From an uncultured Pelagibacteraceae bacterium (GTDB taxonomy: Bacteria > Pseudomonadota > Alphaproteobacteria > Pelagibacterales > Pelagibacteraceae), in NCBI GenBank assembly GCA_902563435.1, contig CACEXE010000005.1, positions 22,745 to 86,744 of the forward strand: a stretch of 64,000 bases of DNA. Reading direction: 5' to 3'. A program made the position numbers and the translations under genes. Position 1 is the first letter of the stretch; each line of letters opens with the position of its first letter. The notes under the pieces were generated by a model that was not told the origin of the DNA, did not search any database, and saw only the letters and a list, made by a program, of their open reading frames with translations. Positions 24,248-34,429 of the stretch are shown in pieces.

Positions 24248-24745
24248 ATGAGTTGGACAGACGAAAAAGTTAACAAACTAAAGAGTCTTTGGGGTAAAGG
24301 CCAAACAGCCAGTCAAATTGCTGAAATAATTGGAGGAGTTAGTAGAAATGCAGTAATAGGAAAAGCACACAGATTAAACTTATCTGCAAAAATTAAAACA
24401 CGATCTGCTACATATCAGAATAATATTGGAACAATAACACAGGAAAATAAAACTATTAAAAAGGGAAGCAGAAAACATAGATTTAAGTCCTTACTTTTAG
24501 ACAAAAACTTTGAGCCAGCTAAAAATCTTCAGTTAGAAGATTTAAATGAGCACACATGTAAATATATGGAGGCTAATCCAGATGAAAAAGGCGCATCTTT
24601 CTGTGGAAGAAAAACTATCGAAAAATTTTCTTACTGCCCATTACACCTAATGATAGTTTTCCAGCCAAAAGGTAAAAAAGATGAGGTTGTAGAAAAAGAC
24701 GATGAGGTTCCTAAATTTATCGAAAAGAAGGTAAAATCAGCTTAG
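24248..24745 (+). CDS. gcrA: GcrA family cell cycle regulator
   Basis: MSWTDEKVNKLKSLWGKGQTASQIAEIIGGVSRNAVIGKAHRL. Confidence 0.93.
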   Translation: MSWTDEKVNKLKSLWGKGQTASQIAEIIGGVSRNAVIGKAHRLNLSAKIKTRSATYQNNIGTITQENKTIKKGSRKHRFKSLLLDKNFEPAKNLQLEDLNEHTCKYMEANPDEKGASFCGRKTIEKFSYCPLHLMIVFQPKGKKDEVVEKDDEVPKFIEKKVKSA

Positions 24746-24746
24746 C

Positions 24747-25001
24747 TTATTTTAGTATTTTATCTTTGGCTTTTTTAAATTCGTCATCATTTATTATTCC
24801 TTGATCGTGTAAGTCTTTTAAATCTTTTAATTGACTTACAACTTCTAAATTTTGAATTTCATTTTCCTTATTTATTTCCAAGTTTTTTTCATTTTTAATG
24901 ATTTGTTTTGCCTCCACCCCCCTTGTAATTGCTTTTACAGCAATTGAAAGTACAAATGCAAGAATTATGAATACTGTTAAGTAAATAATATTTGCTAACA
25001 T
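24747..25001 (-). CDS. Small membrane protein with SHOCT-like C-terminal domain
   Basis: One N-terminal TM; C-terminal LKDLHDQGIINDDEFKKAKDKIL. Confidence 0.7.
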   Translation of the reverse strand: MLANIIYLTVFIILAFVLSIAVKAITRGVEAKQIIKNEKNLEINKENEIQNLEVVSQLKDLKDLHDQGIINDDEFKKAKDKILK

Positions 25002-25966
25002 TAATCTAACTTATCATTTTTTTTTTTTGAAAATTGACCTCCGCTAGTCCAATTATAACTGTACCTACTGATTTCATCATCAAACTTTTTATTTGCTTCC
25101 ATTTTTAGATCAAAATTAGTTTTATAATTTTTTGATTTGATATTGTCATATTTTAATAGTTTGAGTTGATCAAGTGTAATTAAAGGTTTTGGCATAAGTT
25201 GAAACAATCTAGCATTAATTTTAGCTAAAGGCAAAGGTAGAGAAAACAATAGTCTTTTTTTATTAATTGATTTTAAAATTTTTAATAATAATTCTCTAAA
25301 TGTAAAGACTTCAGGACCAATACATTCAATAGTTTCACCAGTTAACTTATTTTCAACAATTTTAAAAATTATATCTGAGAGATCTGAAACATGAATAGGA
25401 GTAAATTTAGTTTTACCTCCATAGTAAAGAGGCATTACGGGTAGTATACTAAGTAAATTCATAAAATTAGTTGTGAAGTTATCATCAACTGAATATACTA
25501 TAGAGGGTTTTAAAATTACAGAGTTAGGAAAATTTTGCCTTACCTTTTTTTCTCCACTTAGTTTACTTAAAGCATAATTGCTATCTGAAGCTGCTTCGAT
25601 ACCTAGAGCAGACAAATGGATGAATTGGTTAAGAGACTGTTCAGAAGCAATCTTTGAGAGAAGAGAAGGTAGATCAGAATGTATGACGTTAAAATGATTT
25701 TCTCTTTTTTCAAATAAAATACCAATTAAATTTATACAAATGGATGATTTCTGCATCAATTTTGTAATATTTTCCTCAGTAAAAGAATTTACCTCTTCTA
25801 ACTCTAAATATCCAAAATTAGATTGGGTTTTTATTTGATACCCTTTTCTATGGATGCTCCTAGTTACCGCAATAACCCTATAATTATTTTTTGTAAACTT
25901 TCTTATTAAAGATTTTCCTATTTGGCCGGATGAACCAAATATTAAAATTGAATTGTTATTTTTCAT
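25001..25966 (-). CDS. NAD(P)-dependent epimerase/dehydratase (complex I NDUFA9-like family)
   Basis: Rossmann motif ILIFGSSGQIGKSLIRKF, GGKTKFTPIHVSDL; start placed at MKNNNSILIFG. Confidence 0.8.
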   Translation of the reverse strand: MKNNNSILIFGSSGQIGKSLIRKFTKNNYRVIAVTRSIHRKGYQIKTQSNFGYLELEEVNSFTEENITKLMQKSSICINLIGILFEKRENHFNVIHSDLPSLLSKIASEQSLNQFIHLSALGIEAASDSNYALSKLSGEKKVRQNFPNSVILKPSIVYSVDDNFTTNFMNLLSILPVMPLYYGGKTKFTPIHVSDLSDIIFKIVENKLTGETIECIGPEVFTFRELLLKILKSINKKRLLFSLPLPLAKINARLFQLMPKPLITLDQLKLLKYDNIKSKNYKTNFDLKMEANKKFDDEISRYSYNWTSGGQFSKKKNDKLD

Positions 25967-25982
25967 ATATATATATCTATTA

Positions 25983-26594
25983 ATGAATTTAGATATTAAA
26001 TTACATAAAAAAGATTTACCAGATGAAATAAAGTTCAGTGACAAGATTGCAATAGATTGTGAATTTACAGGTCTTAACATTGCAAGAGATAGATTGTGTT
26101 TAATACAAATTTCTTCAGGTAATAATGATGCTCATATAATACAGTTAGATAAAAATAATTACCACGCACCAAACTTAAAAAATTTACTTAGTGATAAAAA
26201 TTTAAACAAATTATTTCATTTTGCGAGAGCTGACCTTTTATTTATTAAGAAATATCTGGAAGTAGATGTAGAAAACGTTAATTGCACCAAAATTATGAGT
26301 AAAATTGCAAGAAGTTACTCAGATAAGCACGGTTTAAAAGATTTGATAAAGGAATTTATTGGAATAGATATAAGTAAACAATTACAATCATCTGACTTTG
26401 GTGGTGATCTTTCAGATAAACAACTTAAATACTGTGCCCAGGATGTTATATATTTGCATAAAATTTATGACTCTTTAAAAAAAATTCTAGAAAGAGAAGC
26501 AAGAAAAGATCTTTACGATAAAACGGTAAAGTTTATTAATACAAGAGTTGAACTAGATTTTGCATCTTTTAAGGAAGATATCTGGTCACACTGA
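25983..26594 (+). CDS. rnd: Ribonuclease D family 3'-5' exonuclease
   Basis: AIDCEFTGLNIARDRLCLIQIS, YCAQDVIYL DnaQ-like motifs. Confidence 0.85.
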   Translation: MNLDIKLHKKDLPDEIKFSDKIAIDCEFTGLNIARDRLCLIQISSGNNDAHIIQLDKNNYHAPNLKNLLSDKNLNKLFHFARADLLFIKKYLEVDVENVNCTKIMSKIARSYSDKHGLKDLIKEFIGIDISKQLQSSDFGGDLSDKQLKYCAQDVIYLHKIYDSLKKILEREARKDLYDKTVKFINTRVELDFASFKEDIWSH

Positions 26595-26595
26595 A

Positions 26596-27576
26596 ATGAA
26601 AGATAAAAAATTATTAAGTATTGCTAAAGAAGTAATTAAAATCGAATGCATCTCTCTTAAAAAACTACAATCTAGTATTGGAAAGTCATTTGAACAAATT
26701 ATAAAAACAATTCTAAATTGCAAAAGTGGTAAAGTAATTATTTCAGGAGTAGGAAAAAGTGGAATAATAGGAAAAAAATGGGCTGCAACATTTTCTTCTA
26801 CTGGGACGCCTTCCTTTTTCTTAGATGCATCAAATGCAAGTCATGGAGATATGGGTCAAATAACTTCAAATGATATAGTAATATTACTAAGCTTAAGTGG
26901 CGAAAGTAGTGAGCTTAAAAATATAATTCAGTATACTTCTCGCAATAAGAATATCAAATTAATTGGCATTACATCAAAAAAAGATTCTCTTTTATACAAA
27001 AATTCAAATGTAAAATTTTTACTTCCAACTGTTAAAGAGGCAGGACCAGGAAGTTATGTGCCTACATCTTCTACAACAGTTCAAATTGCTCTAGGGGATG
27101 CGATAGCAATCACATGTATGCAATATAAAAAGTTTGGAAAAATTGATTTTAAAAAATTTCACCCAGGTGGGTCTCTTTCTATTAAACTTAAGACTGTTGA
27201 AGATTTAATGTTAGTTGGAAAAAAAATACCATTTGTAAATGAAAAATTACAAATGACAGCTGCTCTAAAAAATATCGAAAAAAGGAAACTTGGAACTTTG
27301 ATAGTTTTAAATAATAAAAAATTTACCACAGGTATACTTACAGACGGAGATTTAAAAAGAGTTTCGAATCTATCTACTAATTTAAATAGTTTGCAAATAA
27401 AAGAAGTTATGAAAAAAAATCCAATTAGTGTTGATAAAAATATTTTAGCTGTAGAAGCCCTATCGATAATGAATACAAAAAAAATTACGAGTTTATGCGT
27501 ACATCAGAACAATAAAAAAAATAAGACAATTGGCTTTATTCATATACATGATATTTTGGATGCAAATATAAACTAA
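26596..27576 (+). CDS. kdsD: KpsF/GutQ-type arabinose-5-phosphate isomerase (SIS + CBS domains)
   Basis: GVGKSGIIGKKWAATFSSTGTPSFFLDASNASHGDMG, CBS domains. Confidence 0.93.
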   Translation: MKDKKLLSIAKEVIKIECISLKKLQSSIGKSFEQIIKTILNCKSGKVIISGVGKSGIIGKKWAATFSSTGTPSFFLDASNASHGDMGQITSNDIVILLSLSGESSELKNIIQYTSRNKNIKLIGITSKKDSLLYKNSNVKFLLPTVKEAGPGSYVPTSSTTVQIALGDAIAITCMQYKKFGKIDFKKFHPGGSLSIKLKTVEDLMLVGKKIPFVNEKLQMTAALKNIEKRKLGTLIVLNNKKFTTGILTDGDLKRVSNLSTNLNSLQIKEVMKKNPISVDKNILAVEALSIMNTKKITSLCVHQNNKKNKTIGFIHIHDILDANIN

Positions 27577-28350
27577 ATGTCGATAAAAACTTTTATACAA
27601 GTTTTAATTTTATCTTTAATAATGTTAATTATTGGGGGAGTGTATTTAAAATACTTTGAGACTAAGAAAAATATTGTTGAAGAAGTTAACTTATCTAATT
27701 TAAAAAATAATGAACAACTAGAGGAGCTCAAATCAAAAATATCTGAATTAGAGCTTAAAAACGAACAATTAAGTGAAAAAATAAAAAATAGTAAAAATAA
27801 AACGGTTGAAATAACTGCAAAAACTGAAGAAAGTACAAAACAAATTAAGGAGAATAAAGATACAAGCATCGATCAAAAGGAAAAGACTGAAAAAAAAATT
27901 ATAAAGAAAAAAGAAATAAAAAATTTGGTAAAGGACGTTGAATATACATCAGTTGATCAAAAAGGTAATAGATTCAATCTTTTAGCTAATTCTGGGAAAA
28001 GTAACCCTGACAATAATAACATTTTAGATCTTAAGAATGTTAGAGGTGAGATTAAATCAGATAAAAGAGACAATATCTATATTGTCTCGGATTTCGCACA
28101 GTACGATACCTCAAATTTAAATTCAAAATTTTACGAAAATGTAATAATAGAATATCAAGATAAAAAAATTACTTGTGAAAATTTTGATATCATTATGGAA
28201 ACCAATAAAGCAGTTGCTTATAACAATGTAAAGATTACAGATCCACAGTCAATTATGAAAGCAGGTATTGTTGAATTTGACTTGGCAACAAAAGATGTAA
28301 ATATAAATCCTGAGAATGCAACTACAGAGATTGAGGTCATTACAAACTAA
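27577..28350 (+). CDS. lptC: LPS export protein LptC-like (long coiled-coil N-terminal part)
   Basis: N-terminal TM, coiled coil, C-terminal LptC/OstA-like repeat pattern; directly upstream of lptB. Confidence 0.75.
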   Translation: MSIKTFIQVLILSLIMLIIGGVYLKYFETKKNIVEEVNLSNLKNNEQLEELKSKISELELKNEQLSEKIKNSKNKTVEITAKTEESTKQIKENKDTSIDQKEKTEKKIIKKKEIKNLVKDVEYTSVDQKGNRFNLLANSGKSNPDNNNILDLKNVRGEIKSDKRDNIYIVSDFAQYDTSNLNSKFYENVIIEYQDKKITCENFDIIMETNKAVAYNNVKITDPQSIMKAGIVEFDLATKDVNINPENATTEIEVITN

Positions 28351-29126
28351 TGGCTTTAATTAAAAAATTCAGAATTAAGAAATTTAAAGAGCAAAAATCT
28401 ATTTTAAAACTTCAAAAAATTTCTATGTTTTATAATAAACGACAGATTTTAAACAGTTTAGATTTAAATATTAATCAACAGGAAATTTTAGGAATGTTAG
28501 GACCTAATGGTGTGGGAAAATCCACTATTTTTCATATTATTACTGGATTGAGAGATCCAAGTTTTGGCAAGGTATTAATTAATGGAATAGATTGTACTAA
28601 TATTCCCATCTATGAAAGAGCCACAAAATTTAAACTTGGATATGTGCCTCAATATGGGGGATTTATACAAGACTTAACTTTATATGAAAACTTAAACCTT
28701 GTTGGAGAAATCCATATAAAGGAAAAAGAACTTAGAAAATCTAAAATTGATAAAATTATTTCCCAGTTTGAATTTGATGCATTGTTGAAAATCAAAGCAA
28801 AACATCTTTCAGGTGGACAGAAAAAAAAATTAGTAATTTCAATGGCTCTTATTAATGATCCAAGCATTTTACTTTTAGATGAACCGTTTGCAGCTTTAGA
28901 TATTCTGACTATTAAAATGCTACAGGAAATAATAGTAAACCTTCAATCTTTTGAAAAAATTACTGTGGTAGTTTGTGATCATCAAGCTAGAGATTTATTA
29001 AGCTGTGTAGATAGAGCTATAGTGTTGTCTAATGGTAAAATAATTGCTTCTGGTAGTCCTGATGAAATAGTGAAAGATTCAAGTGCACGAACAGCATATT
29101 TTGGAGACGAATTTAAAATAAATTAA
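28350..29126 (+). CDS. lptB: LPS export ABC transporter ATP-binding protein
   Basis: LGPNGVGKST, LSGGQKKKLVISMALINDPSILLLDEPFAALD, YFGDEF end. Confidence 0.92.
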   Translation: MALIKKFRIKKFKEQKSILKLQKISMFYNKRQILNSLDLNINQQEILGMLGPNGVGKSTIFHIITGLRDPSFGKVLINGIDCTNIPIYERATKFKLGYVPQYGGFIQDLTLYENLNLVGEIHIKEKELRKSKIDKIISQFEFDALLKIKAKHLSGGQKKKLVISMALINDPSILLLDEPFAALDILTIKMLQEIIVNLQSFEKITVVVCDHQARDLLSCVDRAIVLSNGKIIASGSPDEIVKDSSARTAYFGDEFKIN

Positions 29127-29133
29127 CTTAATC

Positions 29134-30459
29134 GTGCCTAATCATATTTTAATAAATAAAAAAATTAAAAGCTTTAAGAAGAAAATAAGAGTAAGTTCAG
29201 ACAAAAGTATTTCAATAAGATCCGTACTTCTAGCATCACAGGCAGTGGGAATATCTAAAATTTCAAACTTATTAGAATCTGAAGATGTGATAAATGCACT
29301 AAAAACAATAAAAAAACTTGGAATAAATTACGTAAAGAAAAGAGGTATTTATCATATCGAAGGATTTGGGTTAAATGGCTTTAATATAAAAAAAAAAATA
29401 AATATAAATGCTGGCAATTCTGGAACATTAGCAAGACTAATTCTAGGATTGTTAGTCAAATCTAAATATAAAGTAAGATTAATTGGAGATAAAAGTTTAT
29501 CTAAAAGGGATTTTTCTAGAGTAATAAAACCACTTAGACTTTTTGGGGTAAACATAAAAAGTAAAAATAACAAACTTCCAATTGAATTATTAGGATCTGA
29601 TTTTTTAAGACCTATTACCTATTATGAAAGTATAGGTAGCGCACAAGTTAAATCTTGTATTTTATTAAGTGCTTTAAATACTCCAGGGACAACAATAATC
29701 AAATCAAAAAAGTCAAGAAACCACACTGAATTAATGCTAAAATTTTTAAATTACCCTATAAAAATTCAAAAAAAAAAATCATTCGATAATATATCTATAC
29801 AGGGCCTTAGGCAGTTTAAAGCTTTTAAATATAATGTGCCTGGAGATATAAGCTCAGCATCTTTTTTCATAGTTTTAACTCTTCTTTCAAAAAAATCTCA
29901 GCTCGTAATTGAAAACGTGAATATCAATGAAAGTAGAGTAGGAATAATAACTATTTTAAATAAAATGGGTGCTAATATTAAATGCAAAAATAAGAAATTA
30001 TATAATGGTGAAAAAATAGCTGATATTTATATAAAAAGTACAGTTAATTTAAAATCTGTAAATTGTTCACCTAAATTGAATAGTTCAGCAATAGACGAGT
30101 TTTTGATAATATTTTTAGCAGCTGCAAAAGCCAAGGGGATTTCAAAGTTTAAAAACTTGGGTGAAATGAATAAAAAAGAGTCGAAGAGATTAGACTTAGG
30201 CGTTTATTTTTTAAAATTAATTGGTGTAAGAGTAGAAAGATTTGGTAATGATTTAAATATTCATGGAAACCCTAATTTATCATTAAACAAAAGTTTTGAA
30301 ATCAAGAATTTTTTAAAAGACCACCGAATTTTTTTTCTTTCATGCATAACAGCATTAACATTAGGTGGTAAATGGAAAATTAATGATAAAAAAAGCGCAA
30401 ACACATCATTTCCAAAGTTTTTAAAAATTATAAAAATGATTGGAGGTAAAATAAATTGA
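29134..30459 (+). CDS. aroA: 3-phosphoshikimate 1-carboxyvinyltransferase
   Basis: SSDKSISIRSVLLASQA, NAGNSGTLARL, GDISSASFF motifs. Confidence 0.93.
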   Translation: MPNHILINKKIKSFKKKIRVSSDKSISIRSVLLASQAVGISKISNLLESEDVINALKTIKKLGINYVKKRGIYHIEGFGLNGFNIKKKININAGNSGTLARLILGLLVKSKYKVRLIGDKSLSKRDFSRVIKPLRLFGVNIKSKNNKLPIELLGSDFLRPITYYESIGSAQVKSCILLSALNTPGTTIIKSKKSRNHTELMLKFLNYPIKIQKKKSFDNISIQGLRQFKAFKYNVPGDISSASFFIVLTLLSKKSQLVIENVNINESRVGIITILNKMGANIKCKNKKLYNGEKIADIYIKSTVNLKSVNCSPKLNSSAIDEFLIIFLAAAKAKGISKFKNLGEMNKKESKRLDLGVYFLKLIGVRVERFGNDLNIHGNPNLSLNKSFEIKNFLKDHRIFFLSCITALTLGGKWKINDKKSANTSFPKFLKIIKMIGGKIN

Positions 30460-31112
30460 AAAAAAGAAATAATATAATTACAGTAGCAATTGACTCGCCA
30501 GCTGCCGCAGGTGCAGGTACTCAAGCAAAATTGATATCAAAAAATTATAATTTATTTTATCTAGATACTGGTAAAATTTATAGATATATAGGTATGTTAA
30601 AACTTAAAAATCAAAAAAAATTTTCCTATAATTTGGTTAAGTATAAAATAGACAATATGAAATTAAGTTATTTAAAAAATAAAAGCTTACTTTCAAATGA
30701 TGTTTCTTTATCAGCAGCAAAGATTGCGAGAGATAAAAAAATTAGAGATATTGTTCATAAATTTCAGCAAAAATATGCATATAATCCTCCAAAAAAATAT
30801 AATGGCTCTGTTTTAGATGGAAGAGATATAATCACAGTACAATTAAAAAATGCTATGTTTAAATTTTTCATAACAGCAAGTGTTAAGGTAAGAGCAGAAA
30901 GAAGATATATGGAATACAAGAGCTTAAATAAAAAAATTACATATAAAGAAGTGCTTAAAAGCCTTAGAATCAGGGACAAATCAGATAAAGAGAGAAAATA
31001 TGGACCTCTAAAAAAAACAAAAGATTCTATCTTGATTAATACCACTAAATTAAGTAAGAAAGCCTGCTTTAAAAAGATAAAAGCAATAATGGACAAAAAA
31101 TTAATTAATTAA
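30456..31112 (+). CDS. cmk: Cytidylate kinase
   Basis: IAVDSPAAAGAGTQAK-type P-loop region, LDTGKIYR, LDGRDI; between aroA and rpsA. Confidence 0.92.
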   Translation: MKKRNNIITVAIDSPAAAGAGTQAKLISKNYNLFYLDTGKIYRYIGMLKLKNQKKFSYNLVKYKIDNMKLSYLKNKSLLSNDVSLSAAKIARDKKIRDIVHKFQQKYAYNPPKKYNGSVLDGRDIITVQLKNAMFKFFITASVKVRAERRYMEYKSLNKKITYKEVLKSLRIRDKSDKERKYGPLKKTKDSILINTTKLSKKACFKKIKAIMDKKLIN

Positions 31113-32854
31113 TGGAAATTTATAAAGACCTATCATCTCCTGCTTCTCAAGAGTTTCAAAAACTACTTAGCAGCCAATTATCTAAAAATAAAATTGAAGA
31201 AGGGAAAATTATAGAAGGTAAGGTTACGAAAATAACAAGTAAATACCTTTTCCTCTTTATACAAGGGTTAAAAAGTGAACCAGTGATTGATATCAACGAA
31301 ATGAAGATGATTGGTGTATCAGAAGAAATTAAAGAAGGTGATACGATACCTGTATTGTTAGAGAAGATTGAAGATAAAAATGGAGATGTAGTCGTTTCAG
31401 CACAAAAAGCTCAAAAAATTAAAGGCTGGAATAAGCTTGTTAAATGTTACGAAAATAATGAGCTAATTAATGGAAAAATTACTCAAAAAACAAAAGGTGG
31501 TGTAATTGTAGAGCACATAGAAACCGGCTCCCTTATGTTTTGTCCGGGATCTCAGATTTCAGATAAGCCTATGAAAAACATTGATCATCTAATTGGTGTT
31601 GAACAAAAATTTGCTCTAATCAAACTTGATATGGTTAGAGGAAATAGTGTTGTATCAAGAAGACAGGTAGTTTCGTCAAACAAAAAGGAAGATAAAGTCA
31701 AAATAATAGAAAAATTCAAAGTTGGAGATATTATAAAAGATGCAGTTGTTAAGGGATATTCTTCTTTCGGTTGTTTTTTCGAGGTAACTACTCCTGAAGG
31801 AACCTTAGACACTCTTTGCCATCTACAAGAGATAAGTTACAGTAGAGTTAATCATCCCGATGAAGTTTTTAACATAGGTGAAAAGCATAATTTAAAAATA
31901 ATTTCAATTGATATGGAAAAATTACAAGTTGGATGCTCTCTTAAACAATTATCGCCAGATCCATTCGAACACATATCTAACTACCAAATAGGAAATAAAT
32001 ATAAAGTAAAAGTTGTAAAAATTGCAGACTATGGATGTTTCTGCGAATTAGAGCCAGGACTAAGTAGTTTGTTACATAGTAGTGAAATTAGTTGGACTAA
32101 GAAAAATATTTCACCAAAGAAGATATTTAATGTCGGAGATCAAATAGACTGTGTAATTACAGAGATTGATAAAGATAAGAGAAGAGTTGCTATTTCACAT
32201 AGGCTCACGCAAGACAATCCTTACACTATGCTTGAAAATAACTATCCTGTGGGGTCTGATATTGATGGAATAGTAAATAATTCTAATGAATATGCAATAT
32301 ACTTAAAATTAGCAGACTTTGATATTGATGGCTTCTTACATTCAAATGACCTTTCATACACTGGTAAACCTGAAGAGGAACTTAAAAAATACAAAAAAGG
32401 TGACAAGCTTAAAGTCAAAGTTTTGGAAATAAAATTAAGCGAACAAAAAGTAAGAGTTGGCTTAAAACAATTACAAAATGATCCTTTTGATTGGTTTAAA
32501 AATAAAAAATTAGAAGACATAATTACTGTTAAAGTTATTTCATCTGATAATAAAGGTTTGATTGTCAAACCTGAAGGGAGTGATCTTGAAATCTTAATCA
32601 AGAAATCTCAAATAGCAATGAGTAGTACAGATGCAAGACCTTCAAGATTTGTAGGTGGCGAACGAATAGATGCAGCCATATCTGAATTAAACTTCGAAAA
32701 AAGAAAAGTATCATTAAGCATTAAATTGCTTGAAGAAATAATGAATGCTAAAGCTATTAAAGAACATTCAAGTCCTTTAAGTGGAAAAAATCTCCCATTC
32801 TCTTCACTTTCTGAGCAATTGGACGATAAAAAAAAGAATAAGGACACTGAATAA
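31112..32854 (+). CDS. rpsA: 30S ribosomal protein S1
   Basis: Multiple S1 RNA-binding repeats, position after cmk. Confidence 0.96.
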   Translation: MEIYKDLSSPASQEFQKLLSSQLSKNKIEEGKIIEGKVTKITSKYLFLFIQGLKSEPVIDINEMKMIGVSEEIKEGDTIPVLLEKIEDKNGDVVVSAQKAQKIKGWNKLVKCYENNELINGKITQKTKGGVIVEHIETGSLMFCPGSQISDKPMKNIDHLIGVEQKFALIKLDMVRGNSVVSRRQVVSSNKKEDKVKIIEKFKVGDIIKDAVVKGYSSFGCFFEVTTPEGTLDTLCHLQEISYSRVNHPDEVFNIGEKHNLKIISIDMEKLQVGCSLKQLSPDPFEHISNYQIGNKYKVKVVKIADYGCFCELEPGLSSLLHSSEISWTKKNISPKKIFNVGDQIDCVITEIDKDKRRVAISHRLTQDNPYTMLENNYPVGSDIDGIVNNSNEYAIYLKLADFDIDGFLHSNDLSYTGKPEEELKKYKKGDKLKVKVLEIKLSEQKVRVGLKQLQNDPFDWFKNKKLEDIITVKVISSDNKGLIVKPEGSDLEILIKKSQIAMSSTDARPSRFVGGERIDAAISELNFEKRKVSLSIKLLEEIMNAKAIKEHSSPLSGKNLPFSSLSEQLDDKKKNKDTE

Positions 32855-32857
32855 AAA

Positions 32858-33148
32858 TTGTCAGCAGTAAAATCAGACTTAATTAAAGAATTATCAAAAA
32901 ACTACCCCAATTTTTTAAAAAAAGATTTAGTTAAATTATTCGATATAGCAGTTTATGAAATACAAGAGTCTTTAAAAAGAGGTGAAAGAGTGGAACTTAG
33001 AGATATATTTTCTTTTGAGCCTAGAGTCCAAAGAGCCAGGGTCTCTAGAAATCCTAAAACAAATGAGAAAATAAATACTCCAGAAAAGAAATCAATTTTA
33101 TTTAAAATGTCAAAGGAATGGGCTAAAAAAATTAATGAAAAAGAGTAA
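32858..33148 (+). CDS. ihfB: Integration host factor subunit beta / HU family
   Basis: RGERVELRDIFSFEPRVQRARVSRNPKTNEKI; follows rpsA. Confidence 0.9.
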   Translation: MSAVKSDLIKELSKNYPNFLKKDLVKLFDIAVYEIQESLKRGERVELRDIFSFEPRVQRARVSRNPKTNEKINTPEKKSILFKMSKEWAKKINEKE

Positions 33149-33806
33149 AGTATTTATCGCCTGTGATAGTAAAGATCTAAATAAAATTAAAGAAATAATA
33201 AAAAAAACACAAAGTTCTAAATTACAGATTGGTTATAAATTTGGTTTAGAATTTTTAAATTCAATAAAAGGAAGAAAATTTATATCAAAAATAAAAAATA
33301 AAATTACTTTTGGAGATTATAAGCTTGCAGATATACCAAATACTTGTGCATCAACTATAAAAGCAGTTAAAGATTTAAATTTTAATTATTTAACAATACA
33401 TATTAGTTCAGGTTTAGAAGCCCTTAAAGCAGCTAAACGTGTCTCGGGTAAAACTAAATTAATTGGAGTAACAATTCTAACCTCCCTTGATAATAAGTCA
33501 TTAAAAGAAATTGGATTTAATAAAAAAGTTGAAGAAATAGTATTACAACAAGCTAAATTGGCGACAAAAGCAAAATTAGATGCAGTTGTATGTAGCGCAA
33601 AAGAAGTAGATACTGTAAAGAAAGTTTTTAAAAAAGAAATCATAACACCTGGTATAAGATTTAATTCTATTTCCAATGACCAAAAAAGAGTTTTAACACC
33701 AAAACAGGCTTACAAAAATGGAAGTGATTGGATAGTAATTGGAAGACCAATTACCAAAGGAAATATAAAAAAAAATCTTCAAACATTAATTGATCATTTA
33801 AATTAA
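33135..33806 (+). CDS. pyrF: Orotidine 5'-phosphate decarboxylase
   Basis: FIACDSKD, KFGLEF, DYKLADIPNT, VVCSAKE, TPGIR motifs. Confidence 0.92.
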   Translation: MKKSKVFIACDSKDLNKIKEIIKKTQSSKLQIGYKFGLEFLNSIKGRKFISKIKNKITFGDYKLADIPNTCASTIKAVKDLNFNYLTIHISSGLEALKAAKRVSGKTKLIGVTILTSLDNKSLKEIGFNKKVEEIVLQQAKLATKAKLDAVVCSAKEVDTVKKVFKKEIITPGIRFNSISNDQKRVLTPKQAYKNGSDWIVIGRPITKGNIKKNLQTLIDHLN

Positions 33807-34429
33807 TGTTAAGAGGAATAAAAATTTGTGGGATCTCTGATCTTATGACTTTAAACTTCATCATAAATCATAAATTTCCACCAAAATTTGTAGGTTTTAT
33901 AACTAATTACAAAAAAAGCAAAAGGTACGTTGAATATGAAAAGTTAAAAAAATTGGTAAGTATTAAAAAAAAAAAGACAAGTTTTGTGTCTGTCCTTGTT
34001 AATCCTAATGATTCCATATTGGAAAAAATTAAAGAATTAAATTTCGACTTTTATCAGCTGTATGATGTAAGTCCTAAAAGAACAAAAACAATAAAAGAAA
34101 AATATAACGTTAAAGTTATCACCGCTTTAACAATTAATAGTCAAAATGATGTTGATAAATATAAAGATTTTTATGAAGTTTCAGACTTAATTCTTTTTGA
34201 CGGAAAGGGATACGAAAAATCAATTGGCTTTGATCATGAATTATTAATTTCTGTGCCTAATTCAGTAAATAAAATGATTGCTGGAAATATAAAAATAGAA
34301 GATATTCCTAACTTTAAAAATAAAGATTACTATATTGATCTAAGTGGTTCTTTAGAAAATGAAGAAGGTAAAAAGGATTTAAAAAAAATTAATAAACTAT
34401 TAAACTTTGCAACTAAAAATGAAAGTTAA
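33806..34429 (+). CDS. trpF: Phosphoribosylanthranilate isomerase (divergent)
   Basis: IKICGISDLMTL start; gene order trpF-trpB-trpA. Confidence 0.85.
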   Translation: MLRGIKICGISDLMTLNFIINHKFPPKFVGFITNYKKSKRYVEYEKLKKLVSIKKKKTSFVSVLVNPNDSILEKIKELNFDFYQLYDVSPKRTKTIKEKYNVKVITALTINSQNDVDKYKDFYEVSDLILFDGKGYEKSIGFDHELLISVPNSVNKMIAGNIKIEDIPNFKNKDYYIDLSGSLENEEGKKDLKKINKLLNFATKNES

